A stretch of DNA of 64,000 nt from Planctomycetota bacterium (GCA_029259595.1 JAJDEW010000146.1:1-64000); one strand, 5' to 3'; counted from the stretch's first letter, positions 33,579 to 42,561 are shown. Notes: a model not told the origin generated them from the letters alone. Translations and numbers: made by a program.

Positions 33579-34352
33579 GTTGCGCCGCGTGGCCAGGTCC
33601 CGTCGTCGAGGCCGACGACACCTCGCGCACCTTGTCGCACCCCGCTTGCCGGGGCTCGGACTCGAGCCGCCGTTCCCTGCGGGCTGCAGGTCGTCGCAAT
33701 TCAGTCCAGGGCATCACCCGCGCGGCGCTTCGAGGAAGTCGGAAAAGGGTCCGCGCGTGCTCGAGCCGTCGGCCCTTGGGCCTTGCTCCGCCCGCGCCTG
33801 CGACCGAGATGGTCGCGAGAATTCCGTCGCTGGACGACGGTGTCCGCCAGCCTGGATTCGGTCGCAGGGACACCAAGCAGGCTCGAAGAGCCCGCAGGTG
33901 GGCCTTTCCAGGAGCTTGGAAAGCGTGAGGTCCAGGAACTGGATCGAGCGAGCGAGCGCGGTCCGAAGCGCGAGGGGAAGAGTGCGGACTGCGCGGCCGT
34001 GAGGCCACGCAGTCCGCTGGGCCATCCCGAGTCCCCTCTCAGAACTCGTTTCTCTCCGGGGATGGCCCGCACGATGCCGGTGGACCGGCGCTCGATACTG
34101 TGTCGATGGTTCCGGGATTCGTCCAGGAAGCGTCCATGAATCGGGACGCCGCGGCTCCAATTCTTGCACGCCGGCGGCGGGGGGAGCGGGCTGGTTGGCC
34201 GCATCCTCCCCCAGGCTCGTTCGCCTGCGGGGTCCAGTCGGAGCCGCGGGCTCGGTTCGGGCCCGGTTCGGGTCGCGACTCGCGGGCAGGACTCACAAGC
34301 GCGCCCGTCTGAGGTCTCGGCAGAGGCGTTTTGCTACTCTGTGGCGCTCCCC
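33579..34352. other. 774-base region without recognised gene
   Basis: The open frames in this gap are Arg/Pro/Ser-rich and unlike any protein, and the third-position pattern of the neighbouring genes is absent. It contains a strong hairpin (33984-34017). A TACTCT box (34335-34340) just before the lipA start is the only promoter-like element seen. An RNA gene cannot be excluded by eye. Confidence 0.5.
33984..34017. terminator. 15-bp hairpin in the gap before lipA
   Basis: Arms 33984-33998 and 34003-34017 pair over 15 bases with one C-A mismatch around a GTGA loop. There is no T-run. It may end the long cytochrome transcript or belong to an unrecognised RNA. Confidence 0.5.
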
Positions 34353-35297
34353 ATGATCCGCCCAACGTCCCACGGGGGAGCGTCCCCGCCCCAACGCAAG
34401 CCGTCCTGGCTCAAGGTCCCGCTCCCCGGCGGAGACGGCTACGCGCGTTTGAAGGGGCTCGCCAAGCGCCTCGACCTGCACACGGTCTGCGAAGAGGCCC
34501 GTTGTCCCAACATCGGCGAGTGCTGGAGCGGCCAGCGTCCGACGATGACGCTCATGGTCCTGGGCGACGAGTGCACCCGGCGTTGCCGCTTTTGCGCGGT
34601 GAAGACCTTGGACCGGCCCGCACCGCCGGATCCGAGCGAACCGGCCCACGTGGGCCAAGCCGTCGCCGAGATGGGGGTCGCCTATGTCGTGATCACGAGC
34701 GTCGATCGCGATGATCTCGAAGACGGGGGAGCGGGGCACTACGCCGCTTGTATCCGTGAGGTCCGTCGCCAGAGCCCCGAGACGATCGTCGAGACCTTGG
34801 TCCCCGATTACGTCGGGGAGGACCTCGCGAGCCTGATGGAAGCCAGGCCCGACGTGCTCGCTCACAACGTCGAGGTGGTCGATCGACTCCAACGCAAGAT
34901 CCGCGATCCGCGTTGCTCGTTCGAGCGCTCGCTCGACACGCTGCGGCAGGCCAAGCGGCTCGCCGGCGACGTCTTCACGAAGTCCTCCTTGATGGTCGGG
35001 ATCGGCGAGACCCCCGACGAGGTCTTCGACTCCCTCGAGCGTTTGAGGAAGGCCGAGGTCGACTTCCTCACGATCGGTCAGTACCTACGTCCGACCGCCC
35101 AGCACGCCCCGGTGCGCGAATACGTGGAGCCGGCGCGCTTCGCGGAATACCAGGTCGAGGGCGAGAAGATGGGCTTCCGCTACGTCGCCTCTGGACCGCT
35201 CGTCCGTTCGAGCTACAAGGCCGGGGAATTCTTCTTCGAACGCATGGTCCGCGAGCGGCGCCAAGGGGCCGCGGAAGACCCATCACGAGACATCTGA
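34353..35297 (+). CDS. lipA: lipoyl synthase (radical SAM)
   Basis: LipA inserts two sulfurs into protein-bound octanoyl groups to form lipoate. The 314-residue protein shows the auxiliary-cluster cysteines Cys46, Cys51 and Cys57 (CEEARCPNIGEC) and the radical-SAM CTRRCRFC cysteines 74, 78 and 81, both in normal spacing. The C-terminal RSSY motif (VRSSYKAGEFF) carries the serine that ligates the auxiliary cluster. The start ATG 34353 matches the family length; GTG 34341 in the same frame is an alternative. The stop overlaps the next gene start by one base (TGATG), so it is coupled to the dehydrogenase E1-alpha that needs lipoylated E2. Confidence 0.97.
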   Translation: MIRPTSHGGASPPQRKPSWLKVPLPGGDGYARLKGLAKRLDLHTVCEEARCPNIGECWSGQRPTMTLMVLGDECTRRCRFCAVKTLDRPAPPDPSEPAHVGQAVAEMGVAYVVITSVDRDDLEDGGAGHYAACIREVRRQSPETIVETLVPDYVGEDLASLMEARPDVLAHNVEVVDRLQRKIRDPRCSFERSLDTLRQAKRLAGDVFTKSSLMVGIGETPDEVFDSLERLRKAEVDFLTIGQYLRPTAQHAPVREYVEPARFAEYQVEGEKMGFRYVASGPLVRSSYKAGEFFFERMVRERRQGAAEDPSRDI

Positions 35298-36415
35298 TGA
35301 GCACGACCGAACCGCTGACGGTGATCGAGCCCGACGGGGGCGTGAACGGCTACGACCCCGGCCTGACCGAAGACGAGCTCTTGCACTGCTACAGGAGCAT
35401 GCTCGCGGTGCGCTTGTTCGACGAGCTCTGCCTCAAGCTGCAGCGTTCGGGACGGATCGGCTTTTCGATCCCGAACGAGGGCATCGAGGCGACCCAGGTG
35501 GGCGCCGCGAGCGCGCTGCGCAAGAGCGACTGGATCTTCCCGAGCTACCGCGACTTCGGCATGGCTCTGTATCACGGGGTTTCGCCGGTTGAGATGATGC
35601 ACAACATGTTCGGCAACGCGGCCGACTCCGCCAAGGGGCGGCAGATGCCGGTGCACTTCTCGTTCGTCGAGCCGATCCGCTTCTATTCGATCTCCTCGCC
35701 GATCGGCACGCACATTCCGCAGGCGGTCGGCGCCGCCTATGCGGCCAAGCTGCGCGGCGAAGACACGGTCATGCTGGCGAGCTTCGGCGACGGCGGCACG
35801 TCGAGCCTGGGCTTCCACTCCGGACTGAACTTCGCGGCGGTTTGGAAGGCGCCGGTGGTCTTCCTCTGCCAGAACAACGGCTACGCCATCTCCTGCACTG
35901 TCGAGGAGCAGACCGCGTCCGACGGCTTCGCCATCAAGGCCCAGGCCTACGGCATGCCGGGCGTCGTGGTCGACGGCAACGACCTCTTCGCGGTACGCAA
36001 GGTCGTGTCCGAGGCCGTCGAACGGGCGCGGACCGGCGGTGGTCCGACGCTGGTCGAAGCGAAGACCTTCCGGATGGGCGGACACTCGACCTCCGACGAT
36101 CCGAGGAGCTACGTGCCGGCCGAGCTCTTCGAGAGCTGGCGCGCGAAGGATCCGATCCCGCGCTTCGAGAAGTACCTCGCAGGAGCGGGGCTGCTGACCT
36201 CGGACACCCGCGCCAACCTCGAGAAGGAAGTGCGCGCCGAGATCCAGGACGCGGCTCGCCAGGCCGAGGCGACGGCCAAGCCTGGTCTCGAGACGATCTT
36301 CTCGGACGTCTACGCGACCTTGCCGGAACACCTGCGCCGGCAAGGACAAGAGGCCTTCGATCTGGCGGCCCGCAAGGGCGACGCGGCTGCAGGTGGCGGC
36401 GAGTTCCCGCTCTGA
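35297..36415 (+). CDS. 2-oxoacid dehydrogenase E1 component alpha subunit (first copy)
   Basis: The 372-residue ThDP-dependent subunit decarboxylates a 2-oxoacid and passes the acyl group to E2. The ThDP motif runs from GDG (164-166) to NN (193-194), and the SSPIGTHIPQAVGAAYA and GGHSTSDDPRSY segments resemble branched-chain 2-oxoacid dehydrogenase alpha subunits more than PDH E1-alpha. The start ATG overlaps the lipA stop by one base. The beta subunit follows after 84 bases. A second alpha subunit is encoded after E2, so two alternative E1 heterotetramers may share one beta subunit. Branched-chain or pyruvate specificity cannot be decided from sequence alone. Confidence 0.93.
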   Translation: MSTTEPLTVIEPDGGVNGYDPGLTEDELLHCYRSMLAVRLFDELCLKLQRSGRIGFSIPNEGIEATQVGAASALRKSDWIFPSYRDFGMALYHGVSPVEMMHNMFGNAADSAKGRQMPVHFSFVEPIRFYSISSPIGTHIPQAVGAAYAAKLRGEDTVMLASFGDGGTSSLGFHSGLNFAAVWKAPVVFLCQNNGYAISCTVEEQTASDGFAIKAQAYGMPGVVVDGNDLFAVRKVVSEAVERARTGGGPTLVEAKTFRMGGHSTSDDPRSYVPAELFESWRAKDPIPRFEKYLAGAGLLTSDTRANLEKEVRAEIQDAARQAEATAKPGLETIFSDVYATLPEHLRRQGQEAFDLAARKGDAAAGGGEFPL

Positions 36416-36499
36416 CCAGGACGCTCTTCTGGCTGGCCTGGACGCGCTCGACCCGCGCTCGACCCAACGAACACGACACGCTACGGATTGCACGGAATC

Positions 36500-37474
36500 A
36501 TGCCCACGCTCACCCTGCTGCAAGCGATCAACGACGGACTCAAGACCTCGATGCGCGAGGACGACAGCGTTCTGCTCTTCGGAGAGGACGTGGGCAAGAA
36601 GGGCGGGGTCTTCCTCGTCTCGGAAGGCATCCAGGCCGAGTTCGGGAAGGAGCGTTGCTTCGATTCGCCGCTCTCCGAGGACGGCATCATCGGCACCGCC
36701 ATCGGCATGGCCATGAACGGTCTGCGCCCGATCGCCGAGATCCAGTTCCAGGACTTCATCTTCCCCGCCTTCGACCAGATCGTCAGCGAGGCCGCCAAGC
36801 TGCGCTATCGCTCGGGCGGTCAGTACACGGCTCCCATGGTGATTCGCACGCCCTACGGGGGCGGGATTCGCGGGGGGCTCTATCACAGCCAGTCGGGCGA
36901 GGCGTACTTCTGCCACACACCGGGCTTGAAGGTCGTGGTCCCGTCGACGCCGCACGACGCCAAGGGGCTCTTGATCGCTTCGATCCAGGATCCCGACCCT
37001 GTGCTGTTCCTCGAGCCCAAAGCGTTGTATCGCGCCGTCAAGGGTGAAGTGCCCGAAGGCAGCTACACCGTGGACTTGACCTCGTTGCGGGTCGTTCGTG
37101 AGGGCGAAGGCGTCACGGTCTTCTGCTACGGCGCGATGGTGCCCGTGTGCGAGGCGGCGGCGAAAGAGGCCGAAAAGAACGGCATCGATTGTCACATCGT
37201 CGATCTGCGCACGCTCTATCCCCTCGACGAGGAGGGGGTCATCGAGGCCGCCAAGCGCACCGGCCGTGTCGTCGTCGTTCACGAAGCGCCGCGCTTCTGT
37301 GGCTACGGCGGCGAGATCAGCGCGATGATCGCCGAGAGCGCGATCGAGTACATGGAAGCTCCGATCCGACGTGTAACGGGCTTCGACACCCCCTTCCCCA
37401 ACACCCTCGAACACCACTATCTGCCCGACAAGCGGCGCGTGCTCGATGCGGTGGAATTCGTGCACAATTACTAG
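36500..37474 (+). CDS. 2-oxoacid dehydrogenase E1 component beta subunit
   Basis: The 324-residue transketolase-like beta subunit has the usual MPTLTLLQAINDGL start, FGEDVGKKGGVF, TPLSEDG-type loop (SPLSEDGIIGTAIGMAMNG), IRTPYGGGIRGGLYHSQ and EAPRFCGYGGEI segments. It pairs with E1-alpha to form the alpha2beta2 enzyme. ATG 36500 is preferred to TTG 36488 because it gives the standard N-terminus. It is the only beta subunit in the cluster and so must serve both alpha subunits, unless another copy exists elsewhere. Confidence 0.95.
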   Translation: MPTLTLLQAINDGLKTSMREDDSVLLFGEDVGKKGGVFLVSEGIQAEFGKERCFDSPLSEDGIIGTAIGMAMNGLRPIAEIQFQDFIFPAFDQIVSEAAKLRYRSGGQYTAPMVIRTPYGGGIRGGLYHSQSGEAYFCHTPGLKVVVPSTPHDAKGLLIASIQDPDPVLFLEPKALYRAVKGEVPEGSYTVDLTSLRVVREGEGVTVFCYGAMVPVCEAAAKEAEKNGIDCHIVDLRTLYPLDEEGVIEAAKRTGRVVVVHEAPRFCGYGGEISAMIAESAIEYMEAPIRRVTGFDTPFPNTLEHHYLPDKRRVLDAVEFVHNY

Positions 37475-37490
37475 GTCCGGAGACGAAACC

Positions 37491-39128
37491 ATGGCACTCG
37501 AATTCAAGCTCCCCGACATCGGCGAAGGCATCGCGGAAGGCGAAATCGTCAAGTGGCTGGTCGCCGAGGGCGATGCGGTCGAAGAACATCAGCCGATCGT
37601 CGAGGTGATGACCGACAAGGCGACGGTGGAGGTTCCCGCGCCCCAGGCCGGCACGATCTCGTCGCTGCGCGCCGCCGAAGGCGACGTCGTCCCGGTGGGC
37701 GATGTCATCTTCGTGCTCGAAACGAGCGGCGGGGCAGCGACTCCGAAGACGAAGCAGAAGTCCGAGCCCGAGCCCGAAAAGGCGACCGCGGCCTCCGGCA
37801 ACGGCGCCGCGTCCCAGGCCAAGAGCGAGGCCGCGCCGACGAAGGCGTCGGGCGGAGGCAAGACGATCGAGTTCAAGTTGCCCGACATCGGTGAAGGTAT
37901 CGCCGAGGGCGAGATCGTGCAGTGGCTCGTCGAGGAAGGCGCCGAAGTCGAGGAGCACCAGCCGATCGTGGAGGTCATGACCGACAAGGCCACCGTCGAG
38001 GTTCCCGCGCCCGCCGCCGGGACGATCGCGAAGGTCCTCGCCAAGGCCGGGGACGTCGTTCCGATCGGGACCGTCATCTTCCATCTCCAGACTGGAGCCG
38101 GTGCTCCCGCGGTCGCGTCCGGATCCGCTTCCACGGCCGAGGCGACGGAGAAGTCCGCTCCTCAGACCGCGTCGGTGCCGGCGAAGAAGCGCGCCGCGGG
38201 CGAGAAGGTCTTGGCCGTGCCGAGCGCACGCCGCGTGGCCCGCGAGCTCGGAATCGAGCTCGCGAGCGTCTCCGGCAGCGGACGCAACGGCGTCATCCGC
38301 CGGGCCGACGTCGAGGCCTTCGCGCAGAGCGGTGCTTCGTCGGCTCCGCCGAAGAAAGCCGCGGCCGCTTCCACGGCAGCGCGGGTCCCCGAGTTCGTGC
38401 CCGTTTCGCTGCCTGTCGGCGAGCGCGAGACCCGCAAGGCATTCCGTGGCGTTCGGCGCAAGGTCGCCGAGGCGATGACGCGTTCGAAGTACACGGCCAC
38501 GCACTTCACGGTGGTCGAAGAACTCGACGTGACCGAACTCGTCGCCTTGCGTGCGAAGGCGAAGGCGATCGGTGCCAAGGACGGCATCAAGGTCACCTAC
38601 ATGCCCTTCATCATGAAGGCGACCGCCAGCGCGCTGTTCCGCTTCCCCGAGTTGAACAGCCAGCTCGACGAGTCGACGCAGGAGATCGTCACCTACCACT
38701 ACGTCAACCTCGGCATCGCGACGGACACGGACAACGGCCTGATCGTTCCCGTGATCGACGACGTGCAGTCGAAGGGGCTCTTGCAGCTTGCGCACGAGCT
38801 TCAGGAGCTGGCCGAGCGCACCCGCTCGGGCAAGGTCAAGCCGGACGAGCTGTCGGGCGGCACCTTCACGATCACGAACGCGGGGAACATCGGCGGAACG
38901 CTCGCGACGCCGATCATCAACTTCCCCGAGGTCGGGATTCTGGGCGTGCACCGCATCATGAAGCGTCCCGGCGTCATCGAGACCCCGCAGGGTGACGAGA
39001 TCGGCGTGCGTCAGTACATGAACCTCTCGATCAGCGTCGATCACCGGCTCGTGGATGGAGCGTCGGCCGTGCGCTTCCTGGTCCACATGAAGGAGCTGCT
39101 CGAAGACCCCGGACTCCTGTCCCTCTAG
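37491..39128 (+). CDS. dihydrolipoamide acyltransferase (E2) with two lipoyl domains
   Basis: The 545-residue E2 has two lipoyl domains with lipoylation lysines Lys43 and Lys166, both in VMTDKATVEVPAP. They are joined by Ala/Pro/Lys-rich linkers, and a peripheral-subunit-binding domain follows (VPSARRVARELGIELASVSG). The catalytic domain has the HRLVDG motif (His518) near the C-terminus. The start ATG follows CCGGAG. The two lipoyl domains are nearly identical around the lysine but their linkers differ, so this is a genuine duplication and not an assembly repeat. It forms the core on which E1 and E3 assemble. A BCKDH- or PDH-type acyl specificity is possible. Confidence 0.95.
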   Translation: MALEFKLPDIGEGIAEGEIVKWLVAEGDAVEEHQPIVEVMTDKATVEVPAPQAGTISSLRAAEGDVVPVGDVIFVLETSGGAATPKTKQKSEPEPEKATAASGNGAASQAKSEAAPTKASGGGKTIEFKLPDIGEGIAEGEIVQWLVEEGAEVEEHQPIVEVMTDKATVEVPAPAAGTIAKVLAKAGDVVPIGTVIFHLQTGAGAPAVASGSASTAEATEKSAPQTASVPAKKRAAGEKVLAVPSARRVARELGIELASVSGSGRNGVIRRADVEAFAQSGASSAPPKKAAAASTAARVPEFVPVSLPVGERETRKAFRGVRRKVAEAMTRSKYTATHFTVVEELDVTELVALRAKAKAIGAKDGIKVTYMPFIMKATASALFRFPELNSQLDESTQEIVTYHYVNLGIATDTDNGLIVPVIDDVQSKGLLQLAHELQELAERTRSGKVKPDELSGGTFTITNAGNIGGTLATPIINFPEVGILGVHRIMKRPGVIETPQGDEIGVRQYMNLSISVDHRLVDGASAVRFLVHMKELLEDPGLLSL

Positions 39129-39161
39129 GGCTCGGTTTCCAGCCGCCTCCTCAAACCGCCC

Positions 39162-40292
39162 ATGACCGTCGCCGTGGAAGACCTGGCCCTCGAGACGCGC
39201 CTCCTCGACGAGGACGGCGAGCCCGTGGGCACCTTGCCCGAGCTCGCCGATGCCTGGCTGCGCGAGCTCCTGGTCCACATGCTGCGCGTACGCTGCGTCG
39301 ACCAACGCATGCTCAAGCTGCAGCGCGCGGGCCGCATCGGCTTCGTGGGCTCGATGCTGGGCCAGGAAGCCAGCATGGTCGGGACGGCCGCCGCCCTGGG
39401 CGAGCGCGATTGGCTGTGGTCGGGTCTGCGCGAGGGGGGAGCGGCGTTGATGCGCGGGCTTCCGCTCTCGGAGTACGTCGCGCAGATGTACTGCAACTCG
39501 AACGACACCGCCAAGGGCAGGCAGATGTGCAACCATCTGCAGCACAAGGGTTCGCACTACCCGAGCTGGTCATCGGTGATCGGGACGCAGATTCCCCACG
39601 GCGTCGGTGCGGCCTATGCGGCCAAGGTGCGCGGCTTGGACGAGGTCCACGGCATCTACTTCGGAGACGGCGCCACCAGCAGCAACGGCTTCCACAGCGG
39701 CCTCAACTTCGCCGCTGTTTGGAAGGTTCCAGCGGTGTTCGTCTGCGTCGACAACGGCTGGGCGATCTCCGTTCCTTCGAGCGAGCAAACGGCGACGACG
39801 GACTACGCGAGCAAGGCCGAGGCCTACGGGTTGCCGGGCTTCCGCGTCGACGGCAACGACGTGCTCGCGTGCCACGCGGCCATGTCCACGCTGGTCGAGC
39901 GCGCGCGCGCCGGCAAGGGGCCGGCTCTGCTCGTCGTCGAAACGTACCGGATGATGGGGCACTCGAGCTCGGACGATCCGACGAAGTACAGAGACGACGC
40001 GGAGGTCGCGGCCTGGGAACGCAAGGATCCGCTTCGTCGCTACGCACGCTTCCTCGAGAAGCGCGGCTTGGCAGCCTCCGATGAGCTCGAAACTCTCGAG
40101 ACGCGCTTGAACACCGAGATCGACGAGGTCATCCACGCCCAGGAAGCGGCGCGACCGATGGCGCTCAAGTCGCTCGTCGAGGACGTGTACTCCGCGGTCC
40201 CGCAGCACCTCCGTCGCCAGTACAACGATTTCATTCGCATCGCCGAACGCTACGGCGATGCGCAACCCGGAGACGGGGCCTTCCCGCTCTGA
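39162..40292 (+). CDS. 2-oxoacid dehydrogenase E1 component alpha subunit (second copy)
   Basis: This 376-residue paralogue of the 35297 gene has a ThDP motif from GDG (168-170) to DN (197-198), where the first Asn of the usual NN pair is Asp. The substrate-channel region differs clearly (WSGLREGGAALMRGLP here, PSYRDFGMALYHGVS there), as does the loop NHLQHKGSHYPSW. The regulatory-loop-like GHSSSDDPTKYRDD is kept. No second beta gene accompanies it. It may give the complex a different 2-oxoacid specificity with the shared beta and E2. The gene lies between E2 and lpd, in the same orientation with short spacing. Confidence 0.9.
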   Translation: MTVAVEDLALETRLLDEDGEPVGTLPELADAWLRELLVHMLRVRCVDQRMLKLQRAGRIGFVGSMLGQEASMVGTAAALGERDWLWSGLREGGAALMRGLPLSEYVAQMYCNSNDTAKGRQMCNHLQHKGSHYPSWSSVIGTQIPHGVGAAYAAKVRGLDEVHGIYFGDGATSSNGFHSGLNFAAVWKVPAVFVCVDNGWAISVPSSEQTATTDYASKAEAYGLPGFRVDGNDVLACHAAMSTLVERARAGKGPALLVVETYRMMGHSSSDDPTKYRDDAEVAAWERKDPLRRYARFLEKRGLAASDELETLETRLNTEIDEVIHAQEAARPMALKSLVEDVYSAVPQHLRRQYNDFIRIAERYGDAQPGDGAFPL

Positions 40293-40323
40293 GCCCCTTT
40301 CCAGACTCTCTTCAGGAGCCCCG

Positions 40324-41727
40324 ATGAGTTCATCTCGAAACGTGGTCGTGATCGGCGCCGGTCCGGCCGGATACGTCTGCGCAATTCGCCTGGCCCAGCT
40401 CGGGCAGAAGGTCACGGTCGTCGAGAAGGACAACATCGGCGGGACGTGCCTGAATGTGGGTTGCATCCCTTCGAAAGCCCTGATCGCCGCAGGGGCCCTG
40501 ATGGACAAGGTGAAGAACGCCTCGACGATGGGAATCACTGCACAAGGGGTCGAGCTCGACATCGAGAAGCTGGTCGGTTGGAAGCAATCGATCGTCGACC
40601 GCCTGACGGGTGGTGTGGCCGGGCTCTTCAAGAACCACGGTGTGAAGCACGTGGCAGGTACGGCGCAGATCGTGGACAAAAACACCGTCGTGGTGAAGAC
40701 GAAGAGCGGCGAGGAGAAGCTGCGGTGCGACGACCTCGTGATCGCGACCGGCTCGGTACCGACCGCCATTCCGGGCTTCGACTTCGACGGGAAGAAGATC
40801 TGGTCGTCGACCGAGGCTTTGTCACCGGACCGCATCCCCGAGCACCTCGTCGTCATCGGTGGTGGCTACATCGGTCTCGAGCTCGGCTTTCTGTTTCGCA
40901 AGATCGGAAGTGAGGTGACGGTGGTCGAGTTCACGGACGGGGCGCTTCCCGGCCAGGACCGCGACTGCGTCAAGCTCATCGAGCGCTCGCTGAAGAAGCA
41001 GAAGATCAATCTCGTCACGAAGACGGGAGCCAAGAGCTACGAAGCGGACGGGAAGAAGATCTACGTGAAGGTCGAAGGGCGCGATGGCAAGGCCGACACG
41101 ATCGAGTGCGATCAGGTCCTGTGCACGGTCGGGCGCCGCCCCTACAGCGACGGGCTCGGCCTCGAGAACGCGGGCCTTTCCGTCGACAAGCGCGGCTTCC
41201 TCGCGGTCGACTCCCAGATGCGTACGTCCGTTCCGAACGTCTACGCCATCGGTGACATCGCGGGCCAACCCATGCTCGCCCACAAGGGCAGCAAGGAAGG
41301 CCTCGTCTGCGCCGCCGTCATCGCGGGCCAGCCGGAAGAGTATGACGTCCGCTGTGTTCCCGCCGTGATCTTCACGTCACCGGAGATGGCCTCGGTCGGG
41401 CTGCTCGAGGACGAGGCGAAGGAGAAGGGTCACGAAGTCGTGATCGGCAAGTTCCCCTTCGCGGCCTCCGGTCGGGCGATGAGCCTGATGGATACCGAGG
41501 GCTTCGTGAAGATCGTGGCCGACAAGAAGACCGACGAGGTCCTCGGCGTCCACATGGTGGGCCCCGAGGTCACCGAGCTGATCGCCGAGGCCGCGCTCGC
41601 GATCGAGATGGGTGCCACGACCGAGGACATCGCGCGCACGATTCACGCCCACCCGACGCTGCCCGAGGTCGTGATGGAAGCTGCCGAGTCGGTCCACAAG
41701 ATGGCCATTCACATCTACCAGAAGTAG
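40324..41727 (+). CDS. lpd: dihydrolipoamide dehydrogenase (E3)
   Basis: The 467-residue flavoprotein reoxidises the E2-bound dihydrolipoamide with NAD+. The FAD motif VVVIGAGPAGYVCAIR is followed by the redox pair Cys42-Cys47 (GGTCLNVGCIPS), the second Rossmann GGGYIGLELG and the C-terminal HAHPTLPE with the catalytic His-Glu. An AGGAG ribosome binding site six bases before ATG 40324 fixes the start. It completes the dehydrogenase complex encoded by the upstream genes. It is also available to other lipoyl complexes such as glycine cleavage, which are not encoded here. Confidence 0.97.
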   Translation: MSSSRNVVVIGAGPAGYVCAIRLAQLGQKVTVVEKDNIGGTCLNVGCIPSKALIAAGALMDKVKNASTMGITAQGVELDIEKLVGWKQSIVDRLTGGVAGLFKNHGVKHVAGTAQIVDKNTVVVKTKSGEEKLRCDDLVIATGSVPTAIPGFDFDGKKIWSSTEALSPDRIPEHLVVIGGGYIGLELGFLFRKIGSEVTVVEFTDGALPGQDRDCVKLIERSLKKQKINLVTKTGAKSYEADGKKIYVKVEGRDGKADTIECDQVLCTVGRRPYSDGLGLENAGLSVDKRGFLAVDSQMRTSVPNVYAIGDIAGQPMLAHKGSKEGLVCAAVIAGQPEEYDVRCVPAVIFTSPEMASVGLLEDEAKEKGHEVVIGKFPFAASGRAMSLMDTEGFVKIVADKKTDEVLGVHMVGPEVTELIAEAALAIEMGATTEDIARTIHAHPTLPEVVMEAAESVHKMAIHIYQK

Positions 41728-41730
41728 TCA

Positions 41731-41762
41731 CGGCGACGGGTGAGAGGCACTCACCGTCGCCG
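41731..41762. terminator. hairpin between lpd and lipB
   Basis: CGGCGACGGGTGAG (41731-41744) pairs with CTCACCGTCGCCG (41750-41762) with one bulged G. There is no T-run. It may reduce read-through into lipB or protect the end of the dehydrogenase mRNA. Confidence 0.5.
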
Positions 41763-41779
41763 GCTTCTCAGGACGGATC

Positions 41780-42472
41780 ATGACGACCCCCGCGCGCCCA
41801 CTCGACGTTCGCCGGCTCGGGCGCACGGAGTACGGTGCGGCCTACGGGCTCCAGAAGGAGCTCGTCGCGGCCCGGATCGAGGGACGCATCCTCGACACGC
41901 TCGTCCTCACCGAGCACGAGCCTGTCATCACGACCGGACGCGGTACGCCGCAGGATGCGGGGCTCGGGCTCGAGCTGCCGGTCTTCGAGATCGAACGCGG
42001 GGGCGAGGCGACCTATCACGGTCCCGGTCAGCTCGTCGCCTACCCGGTGCTCGAGCTGCCCGAGGGCCGTCGCGACCTGCACCGCTACCTGCGTGATCTC
42101 GAGGAGGTCGTGATCGGACTCTTGGGCGAGTTCGAGCTCGAAGGCCTGCGCCGTGGCGGCCTGACCGGGGTCTGGCTCGGCGACAAGAAAATTTGCTCGA
42201 TCGGCGTCGCCGTTCGACGCTGGGTCACCTACCACGGTCTGGCGGTGAACCTGCACACCGACCTCGCGGCCTTCCGTGGTTTCCGCCCCTGCGGTCTGGA
42301 CGCCGATGTCATGACGCGGCTCGCGGATCACGTCCAGCTGCCGCCGACCAACCTGCTGGGAGAGGTCTTGCTGGTGAAGCACTTCTGCCGCGTCTTCGGA
42401 TTCGAGCTGCCCGAGCCCCAGCCGCCGTCGACCCCCGAGGGGTCCTTTCCCGAACTCCCGCTGCTGCGCTGA
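41780..42472 (+). CDS. lipB: octanoyl-ACP:protein octanoyltransferase
   Basis: LipB moves octanoyl groups from acyl carrier protein to lipoyl domains, giving the substrate of LipA. The 230-residue protein has RGGEATYHGPGQLVAYP (residues 73-89), the catalytic lysine in GLTGVWLGDKKICSIG (Lys136 or Lys137) and the catalytic Cys171 in FRPCGLDADVMT. Length and residue positions closely match the enterobacterial enzyme. With lipA at the other end of the cluster, the locus encodes the full endogenous lipoylation route and its main client. Confidence 0.96.
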   Translation: MTTPARPLDVRRLGRTEYGAAYGLQKELVAARIEGRILDTLVLTEHEPVITTGRGTPQDAGLGLELPVFEIERGGEATYHGPGQLVAYPVLELPEGRRDLHRYLRDLEEVVIGLLGEFELEGLRRGGLTGVWLGDKKICSIGVAVRRWVTYHGLAVNLHTDLAAFRGFRPCGLDADVMTRLADHVQLPPTNLLGEVLLVKHFCRVFGFELPEPQPPSTPEGSFPELPLLR

Positions 42473-42540
42473 GCGATCGCCCGCGGTCACCGGAAGAACC
42501 TTCCTGTGTCGCGATCAGCCCGAGCGTCCAAAGGCGAGGA

Positions 42541-42561
42541 ATGTGCCCAAGTTGGGCACAT
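42541..42561. promoter_or_regulatory. perfect 21-base palindrome upstream of the hybrid kinase
   Basis: ATGTGCCCAA (42541-42550) and TTGGGCACAT (42552-42561) are perfect inverted copies around one G. The element lies 28 bases before the preferred kinase start and 69 bases after lipB. It looks like an operator for a dimeric regulator rather than a terminator, since no T-run follows. The ATG at 42541 is in frame with the kinase and would make this the start of the coding sequence. Confidence 0.5.

Noticed and set aside
33714-34169. 151-codon minus-strand open frame in the gap before lipA
   Set aside because: The translation is Arg/Pro/Ser-rich without secondary-structure pattern or ribosome binding site.
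34913-35296. Upstream extension of the first E1-alpha through lipA
   Set aside because: The extra residues are an out-of-frame reading of lipA. The ATG at 35297 gives the standard N-terminus.
37491-38030. Two near-identical lipoyl segments as an assembly duplication
   Set aside because: The linkers between and after them differ in sequence and length. Multiple lipoyl domains are normal in E2.
37317-39557. 746-codon open frame antisense to E2 and E1-alpha
   Set aside because: It contains repetitive Gly/Arg/Leu runs that mirror the Ala/Pro linkers of E2. It is not a plausible protein.
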